64,000 nt of DNA from Sphingomonas sp. PP-CC-1A-547 (GTDB taxonomy: Bacteria; Pseudomonadota; Alphaproteobacteria; Sphingomonadales; Sphingomonadaceae). A model generated the notes under the pieces. The model was not told the DNA's origin and ran no database searches. It saw nothing but the letters and a program-made list of their open reading frames with translations. The position numbers and the translations under genes were made by a program. Positions 1-10,927 of the stretch are shown one piece after another (position 1 is the first letter of the stretch; each line of letters begins with the position of its first letter). The stretch covers positions 718,161-782,160 of the forward strand of contig NZ_RAPZ01000010.1 of assembly GCF_003610375.1 (NCBI RefSeq), read 5' to 3'.

Positions 1-793
1 TGCATTTCATCGCTAGCAGTTTGAGCCGAAAGCTCGCTCTTTCGCACGGACTGCTCAAACACCGTAATTACGCGTGAAATCAAGCCCGGCAACGCGAGAA
101 TATCGTTATAGATCTGCTCGTCCTTTGGCACACCTTCAACATCTTGAGAAAATGGCAGAGCCTCATCAGTCGATATATTACGAAAGAACTCTACTACCGC
201 GCTTACACTACCCGATCCGTCCGGTTGAGTGCGGGTTATTCGGCTAAATTCTGCTTGACGGCGAATGACCGGAGATATGTTATTATCACTGAAAGCCGGG
301 GGCTGCCCAATTTCTGGTTCAATATACAAGGGCTTATCGTAACACCATCTCAATAGTTGCTCTAAACGATCCTCATACAAATCGTCATTAACAAAATCTA
401 TATAGATACGGGATCGAAGAAATGCGGGTAGTATTGCTCGGTCATTTTCGTCATTTTCGCGACATATGGCAACAAACTTGGTCTGGTCAACTTTTCCGTA
501 CAGTTCACTTGACATAATCTGAGATTCGGCACCAACACCACCGACGCGCTGATCCGCGCGCTCCGCATACTTCCGGTCGCTTATAATAATAACTTTGTTT
601 ACATCTGCATCTGTAACCATTTGCTCCATAAATGCATGAGCATCCTGACCCTCTCTCAGATGCCACTTGTCAAGAACAGTATCTATCCCGTTTGTTCGCA
701 AATCAGTAGCAAGTTGGATTACCCAATCCATATGCTTTTGATCGGTCCAACTATAAGACACGAACAGTTTGCGTTTAATTTCTTCGATCGCCA

Positions 794-794
<1 letters not shown>
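1..794 (-). CDS. SEFIR-domain protein, 3' end outside window
   Basis: Open for 264 codons from an ATG at 794-792 to the window edge, with no stop, so it is truncated by the window. The N-terminus is a SEFIR/TIR-like domain: a β-strand plus FVSYSW loop at residues 11-16, LDKWHLREGQD near 41-51 and the SEFIR hallmark GGVGAESQI near 85-93. Residues beyond about 150 belong to no family I recognise. Bacterial SEFIR proteins are known anti-phage effectors thought to deplete NAD. The ATG overlaps the uvrA TAA by one base (TAATG), so translation is probably coupled to uvrA and transcription shared with it. The stretch is visibly AT-richer than the rest of the window and its codons are less GC-biased, which suggests horizontal acquisition. 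The domain call is strong; the defence role is inferred. Confidence 0.82.
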
Positions 795-3688
<2,894 letters not shown>

Positions 3689-3695
3689 GAGGCTG

Positions 3696-3710
3696 GTTCT
3701 ACTTCTGTTC
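3696..3710 (-). promoter_or_regulatory. LexA (SOS) operator of uvrA
   Basis: GTTC-TACTTCT-GTTC is an exact GTTC-N7-GTTC (GAAC-N7-GAAC on the coding strand), the operator recognised by alphaproteobacterial LexA. It sits 7 bases upstream of the uvrA start codon, so repressor would block initiation. The SEFIR gene behind uvrA should share this control. Confidence 0.75.
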
Positions 3711-3903
3711 TGATCGGGAGACTAGTGGGAGAGATAGGAATGCATGAGGCCGGGTGCCAGTTCATCCGGGACGATCGATTGCGCGGCCGATTGCGCGGCG
3801 GGCGATCGAGGCGTCGACGCGGCTTGCAACCAGGCGGCGTATTTTGGAGAACCGGCAAACGTGACGGGGTGCAAGGGGATGATGCGATGACGAGTATTTC
3901 CGG

Positions 3904-4728
3904 ATGCCGCTGATGCTGGGGCTGGCCGCCGCCGCGGCGCTGGCCGAGCCGACCGCGGCCGCGCCGTTGACGCCGGCGGGCAAGTGGAACATCGATTTTG
4001 GCGCGACCGCCTGCATGCTCGGCCGCACCTATGGCACCGGCAAGGCGGAGACGATTCTCGCGCTGCGTCGGCTGCCGCTGGCGTCCACGCTCGAGCTGAT
4101 GGTCTACACCAACGATCGTGGCGTGACGATGCGGCTGGGCCAGGCGAAGATCGGCATAGTCGGCGGGGGATCGGATGACAGCCGGTACGAGAGCTATCCG
4201 ACGCAGGCTTCAGGGAAGCGGATGACGCGCATGCAGGTCGATGCCACGCTGTTCGAAACGCTGCCCGCCGATGCCGTCCTGCGCATCGCCCCGGACAAGA
4301 TGTCGGGCTGGGCGTTCGCGATGCCGAATGCGAAGGCGGCGTTCGAGGCCCTGGCCAAATGCAATGATTCGACGGCGAAGCAGTGGGGGATCGACCCGAC
4401 CGAGCGTGCGCGGATCGCCCAGCCTGCCAAGGCGACGACGCGGCCCGAATACTGGATCGGGCCCGACGATTACCCGAGGACGATCGTCGGCAAGGGTGCG
4501 CAAGGGACCTCGACGGTCCTGTGGACGATCGGCCTCGATGGGCGGGTTGCGGATTGCCGGCCCGTGGTGACGAGCGGCGAGGTCGAACTCGACAAGGCGG
4601 CCTGCAGCGCGATCATGCGGCATGCGCGCTACACGCCGGCGCTTGGCTTCGACAGCAAGCCGATGGTCAGCCACGCGACGCAAAAGGTGACGTGGCGATT
4701 GCCGGGCGCGTGGTCCGGCAACTGAGCG
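3904..4728 (+). CDS. TonB C-terminal domain (energy transducer-like) protein
   Basis: A 273-residue predicted secreted protein. It begins with a short hydrophobic, Ala-rich leader (residues 1-20) that resembles a signal peptide but lacks a clear basic n-region. The last 80 or so residues carry a TonB-C-like fold pattern (STVLWTIGLDGRVADC, then a conserved ARYTPAL region). The middle domain (about 25-180) is not recognised. An in-frame stop lies 24 bases upstream and there is no other ATG, so this start is forced. Such stand-alone TonB-C proteins are common in sphingomonads and are not necessarily true TonB, since no proline-rich periplasmic spanner is visible. It stands alone on its strand. 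Confidence 0.75.
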
Positions 4729-4762
4729 ACCGTCGCGGCTGGACGGGGCGAAGGCGCCGGGG

Positions 4763-4790
4763 TTGCACTCCGGTATCGGTGTATTATCTT
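4763..4790 (+). promoter_or_regulatory. putative sigma-70-type promoter
   Basis: TTGCAC and TATCTT are separated by 16 bases, about 39 bases upstream of the His-rich gene. The match is partial and judged by eye only. Confidence 0.3.
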
Positions 4791-4828
4791 GTTCGTACAC
4801 ACAGACGCGGAATGGCACAGAGGACGAC

Positions 4829-5416
4829 ATGGGCAAGAAGAAGGACGAGCGGAAGCGGCGCGAGCGCGAGGCCGAGATGGCGGCGGCTCAGGGGCACTCG
4901 GGTGCTGGGCATGAGGGCCATGAGGGCCATGCGCATGACGCGCACAAGCATGGCGCGCACAGGCATGAGGGCCGGAAGCACGAGGGTCGCAAGCATGAAG
5001 GCGGCGCGCCGTTCGCGGGGATCGCTGCTACCATCGCGCGGCAGATGGGGACGCCGGTCGGGCGGCAGATGATCGCGGCGGGGCTGATGGCTGCGGCGAC
5101 GGCTATCTCGAAGCACGACGCGAAGTCGAGCGCCCGGCCTACGCCGCCGACGCCCCCTGCCCCGCCTTCCCCTGCCTCGTCCTCGGCACATGCTGAGCCT
5201 GCAGCGTCGAAGGTCGAGCCGGACGTGGCGACGGAGTCCACCAAGCCGCAGGGCAATGGTCCGTTCGCCGGGGAGACGCGGGAGCCGCCACGGAGCGACA
5301 CGAACGCGCTGCCGCCGGAGTTCGCGAAGGTGCTGGACTCGGTTACGGTGGGGTTGGAGCGGTTGTTCGTCGGGTTCGGCAAGCCGACCGCGAAGAAGGA
5401 CCCGCCTGCCGCTTGA
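4829..5416 (+). CDS. His-rich low-complexity protein, function unknown
   Basis: 195 residues from the ATG at 4829, which follows an AGAGGA Shine-Dalgarno; an in-frame upstream ATG at 4763 is less likely. Residues 1-18 are strongly charged (Lys/Arg/Glu). Residues 22-58 form a His-Glu-Gly repeat with a His at nearly every second or third position, a probable metal-binding tract. Residues 60-95 contain a hydrophobic Ala/Met-rich helix, followed by a Pro/Ala/Ser-rich linker and a short C-terminal helix. No signal peptide is visible. I do not recognise a family; a metal-buffering or nickel/zinc-binding role is only a guess from composition. Confidence 0.6.
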   Translation: MGKKKDERKRREREAEMAAAQGHSGAGHEGHEGHAHDAHKHGAHRHEGRKHEGRKHEGGAPFAGIAATIARQMGTPVGRQMIAAGLMAAATAISKHDAKSSARPTPPTPPAPPSPASSSAHAEPAASKVEPDVATESTKPQGNGPFAGETREPPRSDTNALPPEFAKVLDSVTVGLERLFVGFGKPTAKKDPPAA

Positions 5417-5481
5417 GTGTGCAGGGCCGCGACGCCGCGCGTGGCGTTGCGGCCCTTTCGGGGCGATCCGAAACGCGCGGC

Positions 5482-6633
5482 TCAGGCTGCCTTTATGTAG
5501 ATGGCCGGTTGGCGGCGGTCGCCCTTTGCGAGGTACATCGCGCGGTCTGCGCCTGCGATGAGGTCGACGATCGGCGTGTCGGGCTCGCCTTCGACGACGC
5601 CGATGCTGACGCCGAGCGTGCCATGCGTGGCCATGCGCGGTGCCATGGCCTGCGCGAACCGGGTGGCGATACGGTTGCCGATCATGGTGGCCTGCGCCGC
5701 CGGGATGTCGGGCAGCACGCAGACGAACTCGTCACCGCCCCAACGGATCAGGTGGCCTTGTCGGCCGACGGCGTCGTGGGCGATCTCTGCAAAGCTGCGG
5801 AGTGCGGCGTCGCCGGCGGCGTGGCCGAGCGTGTCGTTGAGCGTCTTGAAGCGATCGAGATCGAGCATCATCACCGTCAGCGTGCGTGGCGCATGGCGGC
5901 CGGCGAAGGTCTGCGCGATGCGGTCCAGGCCAGCGCGGTTGAACGCACCGGTGAGCCAGTCGCGCTCCATCTGATCGAGCAGCAGGTTCTGGCCACGCTC
6001 GGCCTGGAGGATCAGGAGCGAGAAGGCGCGGAAGATGATGAAGGCGATCTGGCCGGCCGCGAGCCAGGCGCCGAGATCGTCGTGACGGCCGGTCAACTGC
6101 GTGCCGATGCGGTCGCCGTAAGCGAGCCAGGCGCGGCCGAGGAACATCGGTATGGTGACCGCGAACAGCGCGGCGACGATCCAGCCGGTCTGTAGCGAGT
6201 CACGGCGCGCGAGACGGATGGCGACGATCACCACGACGAGGTCGAACCCGGCGCGGATGACGCTGAGATAGGCGACGCGGAGGTGGAAATGCGCCGGGTC
6301 GTGCGTGAACCACAGCGGCAGGCCAAGGACCGCGGCGATCGCGAGCATCGACGTGAGGCGCGCGTCGGGACGGCTGAACTTCACGACCGCACCGGCGATC
6401 AGCGCATAGCCCATCACCACCGCGGGGTTGCCGATGCTGGGCGCCCAGGGGAGGCCGATCCGATCGTTGAGCACCGCCATCAGCGCGCCGCAACCCGCGA
6501 TCAGGTGGCCGGCGCCCCATAGCCCTGCCCACGATCCGAACCGACCGGTCGCGAGGGGGATGAGGTGGATGAACCCGGCGACCAGCATGCCGAAGCCTGC
6601 GACGACGTAGAGAGTGGAGAGATCGAGCGCCAC
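5482..6633 (-). CDS. membrane-anchored GGDEF diguanylate cyclase
   Basis: Predicted to make cyclic di-GMP from two GTP. The first 200 or so residues contain about six hydrophobic segments, forming an integral-membrane sensor module without an obvious periplasmic domain. The C-terminal GGDEF domain (about 215-380) has the intact motif RWGGDEF near residue 300 and LDRFKTLND upstream. No RxxD inhibitory site is visible at the expected position before GGDEF, so product inhibition may be absent. The gene stands alone, convergent with the His-rich gene. Catalytic identity is strong; the sensed signal is unknown. Confidence 0.92.
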   Translation of the reverse strand: MALDLSTLYVVAGFGMLVAGFIHLIPLATGRFGSWAGLWGAGHLIAGCGALMAVLNDRIGLPWAPSIGNPAVVMGYALIAGAVVKFSRPDARLTSMLAIAAVLGLPLWFTHDPAHFHLRVAYLSVIRAGFDLVVVIVAIRLARRDSLQTGWIVAALFAVTIPMFLGRAWLAYGDRIGTQLTGRHDDLGAWLAAGQIAFIIFRAFSLLILQAERGQNLLLDQMERDWLTGAFNRAGLDRIAQTFAGRHAPRTLTVMMLDLDRFKTLNDTLGHAAGDAALRSFAEIAHDAVGRQGHLIRWGGDEFVCVLPDIPAAQATMIGNRIATRFAQAMAPRMATHGTLGVSIGVVEGEPDTPIVDLIAGADRAMYLAKGDRRQPAIYIKAA

Positions 6634-6813
6634 GGAAACCTGCTTGTTCGTTCGTTGCGCGGACTAATAGGTTGGCTTTGCTAAGGATTGGTTCCGGTTG
6701 GGGGTGCGGGGGCGGAAGTTTGCGGGTTTTTGGTTTGGGTGGGTTTGCCTTGACGGGCCTCGCCGCGCGTTGCGCGCCACTCTGATCGCGCTCGGTTATT
6801 GCGTTCCTCTTCC

Positions 6814-6921
6814 CCGTCATCCCGGCGGACGCCGGGACCCATGGTCGCGGACCGGGCGATGGTGGGGCGATATCGCTGGGTCCGCCGTAACCGTGGGTCC
6901 CGGCGTTCGCCGGGATGACGG
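6814..6921. repeat. palindromic repeat family C, copy 1
   Basis: Starts CCGTCATCCCGGCGGACGCC and ends with the inverted counterpart (CGGGATGACGG). The arms are about 30 bases with a variable centre. Nearly identical to the copy at 7082-7189. Confidence 0.9.
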
Positions 6922-7081
6922 AAGGGGGTGTAGGTGGGTGAGTTTTAAAGGAAACCGGAGCTTAGGGCCTGGTGTGGGTGATGCCGTCAAAGACCTTGCA
7001 GATCGTGAGCTTGCGGCGGTTAACGTTGCCACTTGATCGCGCCCCTGCCCCCTAACCTCCTTCCCCTACCCCTCCTACCCC

Positions 7082-7189
7082 CCGTCATCCCGGCGGACGC
7101 CGGGACCCATGGTCGCGGACCGGATAGTGATGGGGGGATATCATTGGGTCCACCGTAACCGTGGGTCCCGGCGTTCGCCGGGATGACGG
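7082..7189. repeat. palindromic repeat family C, copy 2
   Basis: Same 108-base inverted repeat as 6814-6921, differing mainly in the centre. The two copies are in direct orientation about 270 bases apart. Confidence 0.9.
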
Positions 7190-7230
7190 GAAGGGGTGAG
7201 TTGGGGTTTGCGGGTGGACGGGGCGTGGGC

Positions 7231-7308
7231 GAACTGGCGAACTGGCGAACTGGCGAACTGGCGAACTGGCGAACTGGCGAACTGGCGAACTGGCGAACTG
7301 GCGAACTG
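7231..7308. repeat. 8-base tandem repeat array (GAACTGGC)9
   Basis: Nine perfect tandem copies of GAACTGGC from 7231 to 7302, then a partial GAACTG. Identical units imply recent slippage or expansion. No gene is convincingly tied to it. Confidence 0.95.
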
Positions 7309-7406
7309 CGGCAACATCCATCCCCCCCGATCGAACTCAACCTTTGCCCCCTTGCCTTCGCCTTCGCCTTCGCCGCCCTCGCGCTGCACCTTCAACTCTC
7401 TCGCTG

Positions 7407-7448
7407 CAAACGCAAAGAGGGCGCCGGTGGATTGCCACCGACGCCCTC
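7407..7448 (-). terminator. Rho-independent-type terminator for the sucAB-lpd operon
   Basis: Read on the minus strand: a GC-rich stem GAGGGCG with inner GGTGG pairs to CCACC and CGCCCTC, followed by TTTGCGTTTG. It lies about 125 bases beyond the lpdA stop. The T-run is imperfect. Confidence 0.5.
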
Positions 7449-7490
7449 TCGAACTTACTTCACTCGCAGATGCGAAGCCCTGCTTGGCCG

Positions 7491-7511
7491 GACAGGGGCA
7501 AAGCCCCTGTC
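7491..7511. repeat. perfect 9-bp hairpin downstream of lpdA
   Basis: GACAGGGGC-AAA-GCCCCTGTC. With the smaller ATTTAGC-TTTT-GCTAAAT hairpin that overlaps the lpdA stop (about 7561-7578), it probably stabilises or processes the 3' end of the mRNA. Confidence 0.6.
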
Positions 7512-7572
7512 GTCGGACGGCGCTGGAGTGCCGCCGGCCGGGCACGCCCCTCAGATACGCATTTAGCTTTTG

Positions 7573-8967
<1,395 letters not shown>

Positions 8968-8968
8968 G

Positions 8969-9328
8969 TTATGCTCCAGCGGGGAACGGCTTCCTGCGTT
9001 CGCCGTCCTTGGTTATGGTAATGATGTGGCCTTCGAAGCCACCGCGTTCAACCAACGCGAGGAGACGATCGGCGGTGAGTTCGACCAGCAGATGCGCCAG
9101 CCTGACGTAGAAAATGGCGTTCGGTGACGGCATCCCGCCATTGAAGATCAGGTCGCCAAAATCGCTGTCGCCTGTAATCAACACCTGTTGCCCGATGTCC
9201 GGCCTCAGAAGAATGTGCCGATCGCTAACTCCGGGAGTCGAGTGACTGATCCATTCTACGTCGAGACCAGCGGCCCGAAGGCGCATCACAACGCCCTTGT
9301 GCATGTTCTCGTCGGCGAGAAACCGCAC
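8969..9328 (-). CDS. DUF5615 PIN-like toxin
   Basis: 119 residues. It begins MRFLADENM, the first acidic motif of the PIN-like fold, and continues with the ITGDSDFGDL motif (about residues 65-75), both typical of DUF5615 proteins, which are predicted RNase toxins of VapC type. It follows the DUF433 gene by 3 bases and precedes lpdA by 1, so this pair is translated within the sucAB-lpd transcript. The acidic residues expected for metal-dependent cleavage are present. Toxicity is inferred from family. Confidence 0.82.
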   Translation of the reverse strand: MRFLADENMHKGVVMRLRAAGLDVEWISHSTPGVSDRHILLRPDIGQQVLITGDSDFGDLIFNGGMPSPNAIFYVRLAHLLVELTADRLLALVERGGFEGHIITITKDGERRKPFPAGA

Positions 9329-9331
9329 CGA

Positions 9332-9568
9332 TCAGGCTGCTTCCCGGCGAGCCGCGGACGATTCCTTGACAAGCAAGTCGTGTGTAAAGGCGACCGCGGC
9401 TCGGATATCGGCTTCCGTAATATGGTCATACGCTTCGAGTATCTGCTCGAAGGATGCCCCTTCTGCGAAATATTCGAGGATCAGCTCGACCGATATCCGC
9501 GTCCCCTTCACCACGGGCTTGCCGCCGAGGATTTCAGGATCCGAATGGATATGGTCGCGCCAGTTCAT
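9332..9568 (-). CDS. DUF433 antitoxin
   Basis: 78 residues with the family pattern SDPEILGGKPVVKGTRI followed by a predicted helix-turn-helix (SVELILEYFAEGASFEQILEAY, about 27-48). DUF433 proteins are predicted antitoxins and DNA-binding autorepressors paired with DUF5615 toxins. The start lies only 7 bases after the sucB stop, so it is inside the 2-oxoglutarate dehydrogenase operon; no separate promoter is obvious. A helix-turn-helix protein at this spot could also affect expression of the operon, but nothing in the sequence proves that. Confidence 0.85.
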   Translation of the reverse strand: MNWRDHIHSDPEILGGKPVVKGTRISVELILEYFAEGASFEQILEAYDHITEADIRAAVAFTHDLLVKESSAARREAA

Positions 9569-9575
9569 CGCTACC

Positions 9576-10826
9576 TCACAGGTCGATCAGGATACGGGTC
9601 GGATCCTCGATAGCATTTTTCAGCGCCACCAGGAACGTCACGGCTTCGCGGCCGTCGATCAGGCGGTGGTCGTAGCTGAGCGCCAAGTACATCATCGGGC
9701 GGATGACGATCTGGCCGTTGACGACGACCGGGCGCTCCTCGATGCGGTGGAGGCCCAGCACGGCGGACTGCGGCGGGTTGATGATCGGGGTCGACATCAG
9801 CGATCCGAACACGCCGCCGTTGGAGATCGTGAAGGTGCCGCCCTTCATCTCGTCCATCTTGAGCGCGCCTTCCTTGGCGCGCTTGCCGAAGTCGCCGATC
9901 GTCTTCTCGATCGTCGCGACCGACATCTGGTCGGCATCGCGGATCACCGGGACGACGAGGCCGCCCGGCGACGAGACCGCGACCGAGATGTCGGCATAGT
10001 CGTGATAGACGATGTCGTCGCCGTCGATCGACGCGTTGACCGACGGGATGTCGCGCAGCGCCATCGTCGCGGCCTTCACGAAGAAGCCCATGAAGCCGAG
10101 GCGGACGCCGTGCTTCTTCTCGAACAGGTCCTTGTACTTGGCGCGTGCCTCGATCACTGCGGTCATGTCGACGTCGTTGAACGTCGTCAGCATGGCCGCC
10201 GTATTCTGCGCTTCCTTGAGGCGCTTGGCGATCGTCTGGCGGAGGCGCGTCATGCGCACGCGTTCCTCACCACGACCCGAAGCAGCGGCGGGGGCTGCTG
10301 CCGGGGCGGGCGCTGCGGCGGGCGCAGGCGCTGGCTTGCTCGACGCGGCGGCGGTCACGTCTTCCTTGGTGATGCGACCGTCGCGGCCGGTACCCTTGAC
10401 GGTGCCGGGGTCGACGCCGTGCTCGAGCACCGCGCGGCGGACCGACGGGGAGAGCGCGGCGGGCGAGTCGCTCGTGCCTGCGCCGGGCTGGTCGCCGTAA
10501 CCTGCGCCGGACTCGTCCTTGGCGGGAGCGGCTGGCGTTGCCGTCGCGGCGGGCTCGGGAGCCTTGGCAGGAGCAGCGGCGGCGCCGTCACCCGAGTCGA
10601 TCGTGGCGAGCATCGCGCCGACCTGCACGGTGTCGCCGACGGCGACGGCGTGCTGGCCCATGACGCCGGCGACCGGCGACGGGACCTCGACCGAGACCTT
10701 GTCGGTCTCGAGGCTGGCGATCGGCTCGTCGACCGCGACGGGGTCGCCGGGCTGCTTCAGCCACTCGCCGAGGGTGGCTTCGGTGATCGATTCACCCAGG
10801 ACGGGGACGGTGACTTCGGTTGCCAT
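9576..10826 (-). CDS. sucB: 2-oxoglutarate dehydrogenase E2, dihydrolipoyl succinyltransferase
   Basis: Core acyltransferase of the 2-oxoglutarate dehydrogenase complex, transferring succinyl from lipoate to CoA. 416 residues. The N-terminal lipoyl domain has its lipoylated Lys at about residue 43 ([11 protein letters not shown]). A long Ala/Pro/Glu-rich linker follows, then a peripheral subunit-binding domain ([15 protein letters not shown], about 130-160), a second linker, and the catalytic domain ending with [14 protein letters not shown]. It is separated from sucA by a strong hairpin and is followed by a toxin-antitoxin pair, then lpdA. Confidence 0.98.
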   Translation of the reverse strand: MATEVTVPVLGESITEATLGEWLKQPGDPVAVDEPIASLETDKVSVEVPSPVAGVMGQHAVAVGDTVQVGAMLATIDSGDGAAAAPAKAPEPAATATPAAPAKDESGAGYGDQPGAGTSDSPAALSPSVRRAVLEHGVDPGTVKGTGRDGRITKEDVTAAASSKPAPAPAAAPAPAAAPAAASGRGEERVRMTRLRQTIAKRLKEAQNTAAMLTTFNDVDMTAVIEARAKYKDLFEKKHGVRLGFMGFFVKAATMALRDIPSVNASIDGDDIVYHDYADISVAVSSPGGLVVPVIRDADQMSVATIEKTIGDFGKRAKEGALKMDEMKGGTFTISNGGVFGSLMSTPIINPPQSAVLGLHRIEERPVVVNGQIVIRPMMYLALSYDHRLIDGREAVTFLVALKNAIEDPTRILIDL

Positions 10827-10880
10827 GTTTGCTTCTACCTTTTGTGCTCCTGCGGACGCAGGGGCCTAGGGTTACTCTGC

Positions 10881-10920
10881 CGCACCCTGGGTTCCTGCTT
10901 TCGCAGGAACCCAGGGTGCG
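10881..10920. repeat. perfect 18-bp hairpin between sucA and sucB
   Basis: An 18-base arm beginning CGCACCCTGGG pairs perfectly with 10903-10920 around a 4-base TTTC loop. A weaker partial repeat (GCTCCTGCGGACGCAGG) lies just beside it at about 10847-10863. It resembles intercistronic REP-like elements that set relative mRNA stability, and no T-run follows, so it need not stop transcription. Confidence 0.85.
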
Positions 10921-10927
10921 GGTTCAA

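Larger units (their letters stand above)
6634..7572. other. gene-free, repeat-rich spacer
   Basis: 939 bases without a credible gene. It holds two near-identical 108-base palindromic repeats, an array of 8-base tandem repeats, and several hairpins beyond the end of lpdA. Open frames here are translations of the repeats. Confidence 0.8.

Noticed and set aside
144..356. Short plus-strand ORF opposite the SEFIR frame
   Set aside because: No Shine-Dalgarno or recognisable domain; the minus-strand frame has clear SEFIR motifs.
7231..7308. CRISPR array
   Set aside because: The unit is 8 bases with no spacers; no cas genes nearby.
7183..7566. ORFs reading the GELANWRT repeat
   Set aside because: They are translations of the GAACTGGC array, which gives the same 8-residue peptide in all three frames; no other conserved part.
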